Assembly: GCF_027172205.1 (NCBI RefSeq)
Contig: NC_070614.1
Coordinates: forward strand, 46,440,001-46,504,000
Length of the DNA stretch: 64,000 bases
Reading direction: 5' to 3'
Source: Podarcis raffonei
Taxonomy: Eukaryota > Chordata > Lepidosauria > Squamata > Lacertidae
Shown here piece by piece: positions 31,348 to 43,662 of this stretch. Made by a program: the position numbers and the translations under genes. Below the pieces are notes generated by a model. That model was not told the DNA's origin. It searched no databases and worked only from the letters and a program-made list of their open reading frames with translations. How positions within the stretch are numbered: the first letter of the stretch is position 1; every line of letters begins with the position of its first letter.

Positions 31348-32529
31348 GGCCAAAGTGGAGTTGTGGGATGATCAAGCAGATGAAACACACACATATACAC
31401 TTTAGGGTTTGTATGATTTAAGGAAAGCTGCTTTTCATCTCTTCCAGTAATCTGGACACTAACAGGATCCCCCTCCCTTACAGTTGCAAAAAGGCTCTGG
31501 TTTTGAGCATCCCAATCTTCTTAAGGAATACAAATAATAATAATAATAATGAAATCAACATTTCCTCATACATTATTAGTGTTCAAATTTCCATTGAATC
31601 CTGTGGGACTGACTTCTTACTGTACTTAAAAAACAACAATTTATTTTGCAACGTTTATGTACCGCTTGGTTGTATTGAAACCTCTAAGCAGTTTTATCGG
31701 TTCCTAGACAGCAGAAATTTGCCCTTTAAATACCTTCTTGGAGAGGAGATCCTCATATGCATTTTCAGTTCAAGCGCTAAAACAATTAAAATACTAACTT
31801 TTTGCTATGTAATGATTGGATTGTGTAGTATAGCATAGATAATAGTGTGTCTATTATTTGCGTCATTAAATTTACTGGTCACTGTTTTACTAAAGTAATT
31901 TTAAGTGACTTACAATATATAAACAAAAGAACAGAGACATTAAAACCAACAAAAAAGAAAACAAAGAGAAAAGTAAACATTACAGAAAAAGCAAAGTTAC
32001 CCATCTTGATCCATAAGTTAAATAAGAGATAAGTGTTTGTGTGTAGAGTAAATTTGTAGAGTGTTGCCTAAGTATGGTGCAGTTATCAGCTGAAAGTCTC
32101 AAACAGAAATGATGTAAGTTTTCCAAGTCCATTAGTCTTACCATGGCTGGGTGCCTTTCATAATCCTCTATAGAATACCAGCAAGACACACTTTATTTCC
32201 CAAGGTACCTTGGGAAGATGACAATTATACTGAGATGGAACAGACCAGATTTCTGCTGCATGCATGAATCAGTCTTCTCCAACCTTGTGCTATCAATGTG
32301 TTTGGATTACAATTCCCAGCAGCCCTTGCCAGGTTCAAACAGTCTCGTGTTCAATCCTATATCCCGGTTGGGTTGGCAATTTCTCCAGCAATTTCTCTGC
32401 CTGGACATGGTAGAAGTTGCACCTGGGATCTTATTCAGGCAAAGCAGACGATCTATGATTCAGCTACTATATTCTCCTACTCTGAAACATGTGTGCTGGC
32501 ATGATATTGACAGGTTGCATTCAAAAGGA

Positions 32530-32830
32530 GAAACATAATAGTATTTCATCAATTATTTTCCAGAGGGAGGAGTTATTTTCCAACAGTTCATTTAGAGCGG
32601 GGCTCACCTTTAGAAACAGTAAGCCCTTTTCTTCTTACTGTTTGTGGAATGCTCTCCCCAGAGAGGCTCATCTGGTGCCTTCCTTTCATATATTTAGGTG
32701 CCAGGAAAAAACCATTCATCCTCTCTGTACCTTTGGCTAATTAAATAATCTATGGCCTTTGAAACTGTGTTTGTGGTTTGGGGGAGGGTTTCATTTGTAA
32801 TTATGTTATGCATCGTTGTGTTTTTATACA
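32530..32830 (+). mobile_element. L2/CR1-like LINE 3' fragment
   Basis: A short frame with WNALPREAHLVPSFHIFR, the conserved C-terminal end of L2/CR1-type ORF2, followed by AT-rich 3' sequence. Confidence 0.55.
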
Positions 32831-33551
32831 GATGACTCCCCACTTATCTTGGGGTTACATTCCGGGCCCCCTCACGCTTAAGTGAAATCACATAATGTGG
32901 GGAGCACCCTTTAAAGACCCTTTAAACTCCCTCTCTGCCACTCTCTCTTCAACCCATACCAAAAATACTGTGTCCAAAAATATCAACAACTAGAATTGAA
33001 GCTCTGGGGTGGGCAGGAGGCTGGAGGACGTGTGGAAAAGTGACTGCTGCTGCTGCGCTGCCCCACACATCGTCTGTTAGGCAGGGAGGCTGAGCAGCCT
33101 AAACAAAGCCCCACTACACTTCTGGTCTCTAATGGGCTTCCTCTCTCAGCTCCGGGGATGGTCTATCCATGAGCCACAAGCACTCTCCAGCTCTCTCCCA
33201 CCATTTCCTGGTTTGAATTGAATTATTTGATTATTTCCCAGCACTGCGTGTATACACAGTTGATTATTAATTGATTGTGTGTATGTGTATGTGGAGGGGA
33301 TGCCTGTACTGCAAACTGCCCTGTGATCCTCAGATGAAGGGCGGTATAATAAATAAATAAATAATAATGATTACAATACATTAGCTTATCTTCTTCTTTC
33401 TCTCCTCCACCCCAAGGTTGCAAGTGGAGTCGGGCACAGCAGCAGCAAGTGTGTTGGAATTCTGGCCAGGAGTTTTCATCCTTCCCAGGATCCCAGACTT
33501 AGTGACATTAGAGGGAAGACAGGGGAACATTCGGCTCCACCCTGTAGAGCA

Positions 33552-33772
33552 CAGGTGGCCAACTCCCAAGAGACTGCGATCTACTCACAGAGTTAAAAAC
33601 TGACAGTGATCTACCCCCCTTTTTAGGGTTCAGGTCAAAGTTATTGAGTTTTTCAGGGAGGAGGTAAAATGTGGAGCTTTTTTTAGGGGAGCCACAGTTT
33701 CTTTGGGGGGAGTCAGTGATCTACCAGTAATCTACCACAGACATCCAATGATCTACCTGTTGGACATGCCTG
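33552..33772 (+). mobile_element. hAT-like MITE
   Basis: Termini CAGGTGGCCAAC and, complemented, CAGGCATGTCCAAC. The flanks GTAGAGCA (33544-33551) and ATAGGGCA (33775-33782) look like a worn 8-base duplication. It contains repeated GATCTACC motifs and no coding. Confidence 0.6.
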
Positions 33773-34484
33773 CTATAGGGCAACGATTGACTGTTGGGTG
33801 GGACACCTCACTTGGCAATCACGTGGCATCATTATGAAGTCACACGATTGGTAGTTCTGCCAATGTGCCTAAGTCCCCAACATGGGACAAGTTCAAGGAA
33901 CATCACTGGGAGGAAGAAGTGATTTTCACTGAATAGGGACTACTTCACCTTCCTTGAGCAAGGTGTGTGTCAACATCTGATCAGCTGCTGGACATTGGAA
34001 AGCAAACCTTCCTTCAGCAAAGGAATAATCGGGAGCCTGCTTTAATCTCGTAATAGTTCCTTTGAAACCGCACCCTTATCTGCCCCATAACTTATGCAAA
34101 TATCACATCGTGTGTATGGTGGATGTGTGCAGCTTTCCCCGAAATGGTTTGAAGATCCCAATGGGGGCACCTGGAACACCACATTTGGCTCATATGTCAG
34201 AGATTCCCCACCCATGTACTAAAAGAAAAAGGTGACTACTACCCCACATGCACCCTAACAGCATGGAAAATACCTGGAGAAAAGTTTGCTCAATGTTCTC
34301 CATTTTCTGGGCATGTGAGAAAAGGTGCATTTTTAAAAAAATAACCTTCTTGTCATATGACCCAATTTTGTATTTCTTTTTCTTTAACCTACATTACATA
34401 GTTGTTGTGATAGTGGAATGGGTAGTGGGGAGAACCATGCACAGCACCTTGTGCTCCTTGGAGGTAAGGTGGAATTTAACCCAT

Positions 34485-34632
34485 CCAGTGCTTTTTTTCT
34501 GGGAGTACGCAGTGATATGCATACCGCTAAACATTTTGTGAATCTAAGTTTGGCCTCGTTGAGGGGTAGTATTTCAATATGAGTAGGAAAATGAGAGTAC
34601 CCCTAAACATTTTTTTAAAGAAAAAAGCACTG
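34485..34632 (+). mobile_element. hAT-like MITE, nearly palindromic ends
   Basis: Begins CAGTGCTTTTTTTC and ends AGAAAAAAGCACTG (with a short A-run variation), perfect hAT-style inverted termini. The flanking 8-mers are AACCCATC and ACCACATC (6/8). No coding. Confidence 0.75.
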
Positions 34633-34746
34633 ACCACATCACCCTACAACTTGCTCTCATTCGCCAGGCAATTTGTAGAAGAACAAATCAAACCAATGAC
34701 AGTTCAACAAAGGAAGAGCAGGATGGATCAACAAGTTGCTTCATTC

Positions 34747-35694
34747 TCAGAGTGTGAATTTTCTCTTCTTCAGACAGTCTTTGAAGGCCTCCTTGACCTT
34801 CTCATTTCTTAGACTATAAATAAAAGGGTTCAGTAAAGGAGTAACTACCCCAGTAAGGACAGCAAGGCCCATCTGGACATCTTGGGAGTATCCCTGGCTG
34901 GGTAAAGCATACATGATAATTGAGCTGCCATAAAAAATGGAGGCTACAGTGATGTGAGATGCACAGGTGGAAAATGTCTTTTGTCGTCCTTTGGTGGAAA
35001 GCATGCACAAGATGGTGCCAATGATGTAGACGTAAGAGAGAAGAGTTACAAACAAAGAGCCCAGGAGCATAACTGAGCACAAGACATTCTCCAGAGCCAG
35101 GAGGGCCTGCACATCACTGCAAGAAAGCTTTACAACTGGGGTGTAGTCACAGAAGAAATGGTCTATAATATTAGAGCCACAGAAGGATAGTGGGTAGAGT
35201 AAAATGATTGGGGCAGCAGGAGCAAGGAAGCCACCGATCCAGCAGCCCAGGACCAAATCAATGCAGACCCATTCATTCATAATGATGGCATAGCGCAGTG
35301 GCTTACAGATGGCAACATAGTGATCAAAGGCCACCACAGCAAGAAGGATGGTTTCACTGGCACCAAAGAAGAAGTAGAAATAGCATTGGGCCACACAGCC
35401 AAAGAAAGAGATGACTTTGTTCAGAGAAACCATGTCCACCAGCATCTTGGGGATAATAGACATGACAAAGAAGACCTCCATGAGTGAGAGGTTGCAGAGG
35501 AAAAAGTACATGGGGGTTTGGAGGCGCTGGTCCAAGCATACCAGTGTGATGATGGTGATATTCCCAGCTACTGTTATCAGGAAAACAACAAGAAGCACCA
35601 CAAAAAGGATGAGCTCCAAGTGCCTAGGAAGTTGGAAGCTAGTTAAGATGAACTCAGTCACCTGCTCCATGCTGCTCTGGTTCTTCAATCCCAT
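34747..35694 (-). CDS. OR-6: olfactory receptor, class II, DRY to DHY variant
   Basis: A 315-residue odorant receptor starting MGLKNQSS at the ATG 35694. The open frame extends eight codons upstream, but that start would be TTG. Landmarks: NQS glycosylation site; AGN in TM1; TPMYFFLCN; HFFCD; KTFSTCASH; PLLNPFIY; KKRKFTL end. The intracellular end of TM3 reads AFDHYVAIC. The DRY arginine is histidine (codon CAC, plus-strand 35320-35322), where OR-4 and OR-5 have CGC, so this is a single C-to-T change at a CpG on one strand. That arginine is the core of the ionic lock and G-protein contact, so signalling may be weakened. The rest of the frame is intact, so it is either a recent, first-step pseudogene or a receptor with altered coupling. 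Confidence 0.9.
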   Translation of the reverse strand: MGLKNQSSMEQVTEFILTSFQLPRHLELILFVVLLVVFLITVAGNITIITLVCLDQRLQTPMYFFLCNLSLMEVFFVMSIIPKMLVDMVSLNKVISFFGCVAQCYFYFFFGASETILLAVVAFDHYVAICKPLRYAIIMNEWVCIDLVLGCWIGGFLAPAAPIILLYPLSFCGSNIIDHFFCDYTPVVKLSCSDVQALLALENVLCSVMLLGSLFVTLLSYVYIIGTILCMLSTKGRQKTFSTCASHITVASIFYGSSIIMYALPSQGYSQDVQMGLAVLTGVVTPLLNPFIYSLRNEKVKEAFKDCLKKRKFTL

Positions 35695-37210
35695 GGCCAA
35701 TGTGGAAGTATAGAACAATCAAGCAGTTGAAACATGTATGCTTTAGAGTTTGTGTGATTCAAGGCAGACTCTTTTTCCGCTCTTCTACTGTTCTGGGCAC
35801 TAACAGGAGCTTCCTCGCTGACAAGAATTATCAAGATGTTTTCTTTTGACACCACAACTAATTCTTTGTTCCTTTTGTTCTGTTGCTCATAAAAAAAATA
35901 CAGAATGTTTTGTTTTCTTGCCAGCAGTAGAAGTTTAGAACAGAAAGCTCAAAGTAGGTTTTCCTCCAGATCATGATTCTGTAAAATTCTCATTGATTTT
36001 GCAGTACTCTGCACTTGGAAAATGACCAGCATTCTTCACTGTACATTGCATGTAAACATGTGTTGTTCAAGACGGTCAGAACTTCACTGGACCTTATTAA
36101 AAGAAAGATAGCTGCTTTACCTTACCTCTAATTATGTGTTTGTTTTATTTCTATTGCTTCTTTATAATATCATTTACAAGATAAAGTTGTTGATCACAAA
36201 GAGCCTTATTTCTCATCTATACCTTCTTCTCATTTTAAAAAACAAACAAACCACAGCATCCTCAATCTTCCAACTAGGGGTGGGGAAGAAATAGGAGAAA
36301 TTTGCAATGAGATACTGACAATTTTTCAGGATGACTTAAACAACAACAACAACCACAATCCGATTTGAAAATGTGGAAAACCAAACTTCAGAATGTGAAA
36401 AGTGAGGAACAGAGAGAAATCAAAATTCACACAACCACTCATCCTTATATCCAACCAAATACAAAAATTCAGCATTTGTACATAGAGCATTAAGGCTGCA
36501 ATCCTATTCCCATTTTCCTAGGATTAAACCTTGTTGAACTCTAGGAGACAAACTTCTAAGAAGACTTTGTATGGTTTCATGGTATATCCCTTCCTGAAGA
36601 AATACACCCAGCCTCATATGTATAATCAAATAAAGACTTAGATAGATAGATACATAATATTAACAGTAATAGATTTGTGGTTCCATTTCCAACTGCTTTG
36701 TAGATTATTCTTTTGGGTTTTATTCTAACTTTATTGCCTATTTAATGATTTAATTATGTAGAAGTATAGTATATTTATTTTCGGACAATGACTTGTAGAG
36801 TAGGTAGGAAGAAAACAGAATACACAAAACACAAAATAATGCATTTATACTGCACTAGATGTCTTTCACACAAAAGATAGTCATGTTCAGCCCATAATAA
36901 AAAATCTATAAATACATTTATAAAGAAAGCAAATCAATATAATATTATGTAATATGCCTGGCATAGCCATGGTGAAATTATATTTCATGTAGATTTCTAA
37001 ATCCTATAATCTTACCACAGCTGATTGTCTTCATTCTGTTGACATAATATCAGTTGAGCAAGCTTTATTTAAAGATGCCTTCGGAGGATGGTCACAATGC
37101 TTCAATCAGCCGTCTACAATCTGTGCTCTTGTTATGTTTGGATTACAATTCCCAATAGGTCCTGCTCAGTTCACACCATCCAAACATCAACCATCACAGA
37201 CCCTCCAAGT
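35695..37210. other. 5' flank of OR-6
   Basis: Non-coding, AT-rich. The proximal part resembles the OR-5 flank (GATCAAGCAGATGAAACA against CAATCAAGCAGTTGAAACA). The block 36890-37180 recurs upstream of OR-5 and OR-7. No TATA box or exon could be placed. Confidence 0.45.
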
Positions 37211-37560
37211 GTCCCTATTTTCCAGGGACATCCCTGATTTGGAGAAGCCATCCTGGTTTCTGATTTGATCCCGGAATGTCCCACTTTTCCTTAGGATGTC
37301 CCTATCTTCGTTAGAGAAATGTTGGAGGGTAGGGAGTTATCCGACCCCTAGGCCATTTTAATGCAATCTGGTATAGGTAGGTTTTTTAAAAAAAAGTTTA
37401 ATGTTTTATTATATTTTTATATATGTTGGAAACTGCCTAGAGTGGCTGGGGCATCCCAGTAAGATGTGTGGGGTATAAATAGTAAAATTATCTTTCTGGA
37501 ATGGGATGTCCCTATTTTCAACAGAGAAATGTTGGCGAAAAATGGCACTGCCTTAAATAA
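37211..37560. repeat. Old repeat with an L2-type tail inside
   Basis: The motif GTCCCTATTTTC appears at both ends (about 37212 and 37509), around a stretch GCCTAGAGTGGCTGGGGC ... GTGGGGTATAAATAG that matches the 3' end of the L2-like LINE at 59438-62939. This suggests an L2 tail inserted in another dispersed repeat. Confidence 0.5.
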
Positions 37561-37564
37561 CCTG

Positions 37565-37738
37565 GAAGAGTTACCTCGAGTTGAGAACTTTGTCCCAGGA
37601 TGAGAATGGAAATCGCGTGCTGGCGGCGCAGCGTCAGCAAGAGGCCCCATTAGTGAAAGCACACCTCTAGTTAAGAACAGTTTCAGGTTAAGAACAGACC
37701 TCCGGAGTGAATTACGTTCATAATTAGAGGTACAACTG
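37565..37738 (-). mobile_element. Tigger-like MITE remnant
   Basis: The right end complements to CAGTTGTACCTCTAATTATG and the left reads GTTACCTCGAGTTGAGAAC. The internal sequence includes TTAAGAACAG repeats, as in the MITE at 10462-10698. Confidence 0.55.
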
Positions 37739-37845
37739 TATTCAGAAGCATGATGCTTCTGGTCCTGGAGATAGCATACAGTCATTATGGTGAGTGCTAT
37801 CATAGGCTAGTAGTCATGGGCTAGTGGCCAATGGGTGGCGCAGTG

Positions 37846-38035
37846 GTCAGAGGGCCAGACTAGGACCCGGAAGACCAAATCACTGGGTGACTTTAGATCA
37901 GTCACTCTCTTTTCCTCAAACCCGCCTCACAGGATTCTTGTGAGGAGAAAAGGGGGAGGGGGAGAATAATGAGCTCCTTGGAGGAAATGTGGGATATAAA
38001 ATGCAATAATGTTTACAATAAAATAAATAGAATAA
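37846..38035 (+). mobile_element. MIR/CORE-SINE-like element
   Basis: A tRNA-like start (GGTGGCGCAGTGGTCAGAGG), then ACTGGGTGACTTTAGATCAG, CCTCACAGGATTCTTGTGAGG and ATATAAAATGCAATAATG. The order is that of MIR. Confidence 0.6.
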
Positions 38036-39912
38036 GATTTTACCTATGTGAATGTTAAATCATAGGGTTTTTTTGTGTGGAGGGGTATATTCTTTTTTAT
38101 CACAAATGAATTAGTTTGAGGTTCCACTTTACCACTTGACTCTTGATGGACAATCTAAGTCTGTTGCTTTTCAATTAAAAACAAACAAACAAACACAAAA
38201 CTTTTCTGCCTCATTCTCTGATTAGTGTGCAGGTAGCAAAACAAATGCTAATTGATTTCCCCTTCCAAACCAACCTCATTATCTGCTTCCCCTGATGTAC
38301 CAAGAGAACAAAAAGTTTGCTACTAACTCTTCAAAACTTTGTTGCCTGATTAAGTCCCATGCCTATAGACTAATTTTGTTCAAATTTCTGCAAGATACCC
38401 CCAAAGGCCTACAAAACTTATTGAATTAATTAAAGTGCTCCACGGTCTGAAACTTCTGCCAAGGGAGATGATCGAAAGGATTTTGCTAACTTTTCTCCTA
38501 CTATAAATGCAGTAAGTTCCCCCCCCCCGCTATAAAATTATACATATATAATTTGTGTGTGTGTGTGTGTACACATATGAGAAGCTTCAGGATGTTTGAT
38601 TTCATGTGCTCATCCTAACTTAGACCCCATCTGCGCTATTCATTTCAAACAGTATCATACCACTTTAAGCAGCCATGGCTTCCCCAAAAGCATCCTGGGA
38701 ACTGTAGTTTGTTAAGGGCAAGGAGAGTTGTTAGGTGACTCCTATTCCCCTTTCTGGACTACAGCTCTCAGAGTGACTTAACAATCAATCCCTCTTCCCA
38801 GGAGCTACGTCTCCTAAGAGCCTCTTCAAGCCTTTGGTCTCCACTGCACCGGATAACAAGAAGAATTGGGCCAAAGTAAAGTCCAATCCAGCTCCTCTCC
38901 CTCCCTCCCTCCCTCCTTCCCTCTCTCTCTCTCTCACACACACACACTTCAAGTTGGGAAAGGGGACAACACAAAGGAAGGAGTAATTCTGAATTGCCAC
39001 CAGTCTTCATAATGGTACAGCTCCAACCTATGTCCAAAGTTAGAACTGCACAACCTGAGGCACTCAATACAGGCTAGCTGCTCTCAAAGTTGTTTCTAGG
39101 GGAAGGTTCAGGTTGAATTAGGCCTCATCAGATTTTGGTTGTGGAGCTGGTTTTCCACACTAAGATTCACCTTCAAAACATGGCATACTTGTTGTGTGTC
39201 CCAGAAAAAAATGGGACATACTTCTTTTCTCTGTGCAAGATCACAACAGCCATTTTGTGTGCTGTGAACTCACCCCTAAAAAAGCACTTTTATCAGAGTA
39301 GAGTGAGGCATGGGTCACATGACTGGCCTGGGTGTGCATCCCAGAAGATACACATCCTGGTATCAGATCTCCAGAATTCGGAGGGTATGACATCAGAGTG
39401 GTTTTCTTACATCACCCCAGTGCCTTTTCCCCATCCAAAGCTGATTTTTCACACAGTAGCTATCACTGGCAGATTTCATGAGAAAACTATTAGAGGAGGA
39501 AAGGATCATCAAGTTTGTCCACCGTTGACCCAATGAAGCAGATTGTAACAAGCAACCATATCTAGCAACAGATCAGCCATTTTAGTATTTTTTCACCAGG
39601 ATACCTGATAGGAGCCTCTTTTGGGTTCCTCCGGATGTGAGCTTAGGGCTGTAGCGAACTAAGTTCTACCCACTGAAATTAATTGGCCTAAATTGGCAGC
39701 TATATTAATTTCAATGGGTCTACTCTGAGTAGGACTAACTTTGAAGAAAACTCTTAGTGTTATAAAAGGAATTGCTCGGATATTGCAAGTGTGTGTGTGT
39801 GTGTGTGTATGTGTGTGCGTGCGCTCGGTTTATTAGAATCCCCCCTGAAAAGGTAAATCCACATTAAATGGGGGTGAGGGAGTCTGAATGCCAACAATGT
39901 TGTGTAGATGCT
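38036..39912. other. Non-coding spacer with simple repeats
   Basis: No gene. It contains CT/CA-rich tracts near 38899-38947, a GT repeat at 39788-39821, and a block at about 38640-38790 (AACTGTAGTTTGTTAAGGG) related to sequence near 45830-45870 and 58800-58870. Confidence 0.45.
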
Positions 39913-39918
39913 GACAAA

Positions 39919-40279
39919 TGTGGGAGCCAGGAAGTCATGGCAAAGGCTTGTAGCGCCACCTGGTGCCTCGCTGACCTCGGTGACCAGCATGGTTGTGCCT
40001 TATCATGTATTAGAATTGTATTGACCTTAAAAGGAGTTGTGTTTCCTCTGGGCAGTGATGACCCTATATGGTGTGGGTGGGCTTAAGCCTTGGCCAGATG
40101 AGGTAACATGAGACCCTGGCAAGCAGCCATGCGGCTGGAGAGAACAAAGGGTAATAAAAACGGACTGGAGAGGGAGAGGATGTGGAATTGAGCTGTCCTC
40201 AGTCCAAGGAAATATTGTTGCTTTTCTGCGTCTTTATTTTATACTTAATTAAGCCATTTGGAACAGCTGGACTGTAACA
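39919..40279 (+). repeat. 5' LTR of the endogenous retrovirus
   Basis: 361 bases, TG...CA ends, no difference seen from the 3' LTR. AATAAA occurs near 40155. Confidence 0.95.
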
Positions 40280-40281
40280 AG

Positions 40282-40298
40282 TGGTGCCCCGTGTGAGG
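40282..40298 (+). other. Primer-binding site, elongator tRNA-Met
   Basis: TGGTGCCCCGTGTGAGG, two bases after the LTR. It is the exact complement of the last 17 bases (with CCA) of the vertebrate elongator tRNA-Met that ends CCTCACACGGGGCACCA, as I recall that tRNA. Confidence 0.8.
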
Positions 40299-40537
40299 CT
40301 GAATAAAAGAATACAGCTGAGGGTTTTAAAAGAGAAAAAACAAGCAACTTGAAGCAAGCAGTCTCAGATAGACTGAGAGGATTTTAAAAGACACTGTGAG
40401 AGGACTTTCGATCCAAGCAGTGGATATCATCGGCTCATCGCGCCCGGCAAGGGTTCCACAGCGCTGAATTCATCTTTTAAAAAGATCCAGGTGAGACCGA
40501 TCCCTTTTCTCTTTCTTTTTATATTGATTTTAGAAAA

Positions 40538-41764
40538 ATGGGCAGCTCTTTGACTACTCCCCAACAGAAATTTTTTAAAGACTTAAAATTTCTCCTCTCC
40601 TCCAACAAATTGGAAGTCCCTGAGGGTGATTTGATACAGCTCATTCTGGCAATTGATGAACATTGCCCCTGGTTTCCTGCAGATGGGACTTTGGAATTAA
40701 AACATTGGGATGAGATTGGAACACATTTTCATGGACATCCCAGCATTGGTGTTCGGAATTTAAATGCATGGTGCAAGGTTCGATATGCTATGGGTTCTTT
40801 ATCACCAAAAAATATCTCCATAGCTGCATTGCCAACACAAGCTTCAGCTTCCTTAATTCAGCCTGCTGTCCTGCCATGTGTTCCAGCCCTTGCTTTGCCT
40901 GCAGCCCCAGATCCCAAACCTCCAGACTGCAGTTCCTCACCAGAGGACCCAATCCTGCAAAAATACCGTGGTCTGGCTGGAAATGATCCTGCTTTTTCAG
41001 CAGCAGCAAAAGCAGCTACCCCTTTGCAACGTGCAGTATTTGCCTGTTCCTTAACTCAGGATACTATGGCATTCCCTGGTGCTGCAGCAGGAATTCAAGC
41101 CCAGCTTTTGGCTCCAGATGACATCAAGCCTTTGGCACGTACAGTTTTACCCCCATCAACTGGTGTATTGTTTGCTCACGAATGGGAAATTGCCTGTGGT
41201 GTTTATGCTTCTGCTTTACTGCAACAAATCAGAGGAAATAATCCTAATCTTACCCTCGCAGATGTCATAGATGCTATGATGGAGCATGGCCCCTATGCTC
41301 AGGCTTCAGTACAAGCCACACTGCTGCAGATCTTATTGAGGGATACTGCTCTTGCTGCTAAACAAGCAATGAGAAAAATCCCAGAACCTAGAGAATCATA
41401 TCCTTCCTTTATGGACAGGCTGATTACAGCAGTGAGTAGCCAAATTGAAAATCCTGAAGCCAAACAAATAATTATCAAACAATTGGCCTTTGAAAATGCC
41501 ACTGAGGATTGTAAGGTTGCGTTGCGCCCGATAATACACCTTCCTGCCATTGATACAGCTACGATGCTACACATTTGCCAGTCTGTTGGTACAGCCACCC
41601 ACAAGGCTCATTTGCTGGCAGCAGCACTAAATAAAAACCAGCCTGTAGCTATCAATACAGCGTTTCCAGCATGGCAAACCAAGATCACTGATACTTCAGT
41701 GTGGGTAGAACAATGGCCTCCACCAAAAGAAAAAACTGCAGCAATGGCACCATCTCGTTTCTGA
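40538..41764 (+). CDS. Retroviral gag region (fossil)
   Basis: An open frame of 408 codons. The N-terminal part (QQKFFKDLKFLL, CPWFPADGTLELKHWDEIG) resembles betaretroviral/HML matrix. A proline-rich stretch follows. The capsid-like part includes the major homology region (SYPSFMDRLITAV ... IIIKQLAFENAT), which is the betaretrovirus pattern. It is part of the provirus, not a host gene. Confidence 0.85.
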   Translation: MGSSLTTPQQKFFKDLKFLLSSNKLEVPEGDLIQLILAIDEHCPWFPADGTLELKHWDEIGTHFHGHPSIGVRNLNAWCKVRYAMGSLSPKNISIAALPTQASASLIQPAVLPCVPALALPAAPDPKPPDCSSSPEDPILQKYRGLAGNDPAFSAAAKAATPLQRAVFACSLTQDTMAFPGAAAGIQAQLLAPDDIKPLARTVLPPSTGVLFAHEWEIACGVYASALLQQIRGNNPNLTLADVIDAMMEHGPYAQASVQATLLQILLRDTALAAKQAMRKIPEPRESYPSFMDRLITAVSSQIENPEAKQIIIKQLAFENATEDCKVALRPIIHLPAIDTATMLHICQSVGTATHKAHLLAAALNKNQPVAINTAFPAWQTKITDTSVWVEQWPPPKEKTAAMAPSRF

Positions 41765-43662
41765 ACAGCTTATCTCTGAACAATTGACTTTTAGCTACAT
41801 TGAAACATTTCTATCCCACTGGATCCAGCAGACAGGAACAGTTTGCTTTTACATTGCCAGTATATAACAAATTGCAATCCACCCAGCGATATCAGTGGAT
41901 TGTTCTGCCACAACAGCATGCGGAACTCCCCTACACTTTGCCAAAATTTTGTGAATGAAGCATTGAAACCTTTCCGCATGCGCCACCTAGAGGTGCTGAA
42001 CACAAGCTGCATCTGGCAGTATTTGCTACACCATTGTTGCCAACAGGAAATTTATATGCTCAGACGGACAAGAAGAAGACTATCTGCATTATAGAATGGT
42101 TACATTTACCTCATACCCCTTTGAAGAACATTTATTCAGCAAATGAATCCACATCAGACAATTGTTATCAAAGGACGTTCACGTGCTATAACTTTGAGCA
42201 GTTTTGATGTTGCATCAATTTATTTGCCATTTTCACAGACTGAACAGCAGCATTTATTGATCACAAATGCTGCCGTGCAAATTGTTTTAACTAAACCCTT
42301 TGTTTCTCACACCTCTCCCCTCTGCACTAACCCTTTTCACGGATGGAACGAAAAATAGGGGGGGGGGGTGACATGGGAAGAGGGAGGAAAATGGAAAAAG
42401 TTATTTACCTCTCCACAGACTTCTGCCCAGCGAGCAGAGCTAGAGGCTGTGATTCTTGCCTTTCAATCCTTTCCTACTCATTCATTCAATCTTATTGTGG
42501 ATACTCAGTATGTATATCGCTTTTTGCTATTTTACCAATATCTTATATAACTCCTTCCTTGGATTCTGACTTGTTTTCCTTGTTTCTCGCCCTGCAGGCC
42601 TTACTTCAGCACAGAGAGTTCCCTTATTATGTTGCACATCTTCGCTCCCACACATCACACCCAGGGTATTTAGCAGAGGGAAATTCAAGAGCAGATTCAG
42701 CTCTGAAGAACATTTCTGCCTTTTCTCTCTTTTCTGATCCTATACTATGTCATAACACCTTTCATCTCCCTGCGAAAGCATTGGCTAAGCAGTTTTCTAT
42801 TCCTTTGGCCCAAGCTAGGGATATTGTGTCCCAATGTGCTTCTTGTTCTAAATCTCAGCTGGCCATCCCCTTTGATGCTGTCAATCCTAGGGGCACGTCT
42901 GCATTGGCGTGTTGGCAGATGGATGTCACACACACACCTGTGTTGGCTCCACTCTCCAAGGTTCACCTCACGGTGGACACCCACTCTGGATTCATATGGG
43001 CTACGCCCATGAGGGGGGAAACAGCTCGGCATGTCATTCAGCACACTATCCGCTGTTTCTCAGTCATGGGTAAACCTGCGCGCATCAAAACTGATAATGG
43101 TCCAGCATATATTTCTAAAACATTTTCAGAATTTTGTATGTTGTGGAATGTGAAATTAACTCATGGTATACCCTTTAACTCCATAGGGCAAGCGATAGTG
43201 GAAAGGGCGCACCTGATGTTCAAAACACTATTGCTAAAACAGCTTGGCGGCCGAACAGCACTCATCCCTTCAGCTGTTCACCAAGTTCTTTTTGTGCTTA
43301 ACATTCTTTTATATCCAAATATTAGGACCCATACTCCCGCGGAATTGCATTTTAGGAAGGAGGAGGCACTCCCTCGCCCCTTGGTGGTGTACAGACGCTT
43401 GCCTGGTCCCGCATGGCATGGACCTGTCCCGCTGATCACGTGGGGACGAGGGTACGCGGCAGTGGACGTCGAGGACAAACCTTTGTGGGTTCTAGCTCGA
43501 TGCGTGCAGCCATGGCAAGTCCCTTCAACTGCGGAAGTGCTTCCTAACCATTTGCCTTGCCATCCTTTGCTGCACCATTATACAAGGAAGAGAAGCAGAC
43601 GACACAGTCCAGTTGAAACCACCATATTTCACCTTATTGGCTGGCGAGCAGCAGTCACCTGA
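41765..43662 (+). pseudogene. Retroviral pol region, broken (fossil)
   Basis: Contains recognisable reverse transcriptase traces and then RNase H and integrase parts (integrase core with WQMDVTHTP, VDTHSGFIWA and KTDNGPAY signatures, about 42580-43600). It is broken in several places and cannot encode a functional polyprotein. Confidence 0.8.

Larger units (their letters stand above)
31348..34476. other. Spacer between OR-5 and OR-6
   Basis: No gene. The first kilobase is the OR-5 5' flank. A block near 31905-32330 is paralogous to 36890-37180 (upstream of OR-6) and 57915-58235 (upstream of OR-7). Repeat traces: a minus LINE 3' end near 31640-31700, an L2-like 3' part at about 32530-32830 (a frame reading LWNALPREAHLVPSF), an L2-like tail at about 33302-33365, and the MITE at 33552-33772. 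Confidence 0.5.

Noticed and set aside
32845-32915. Inverted-repeat-looking stretch (CCCCACTTATC ... ATGTGGGGAG) as a MITE
   Set aside because: Only one end looks terminal. No target duplication or second terminus could be placed.
35695-35718. N-terminal extension of OR-6 (and two codons in OR-5)
   Set aside because: These begin with TTG codons. The conserved ATG gives the family-typical N-terminus.
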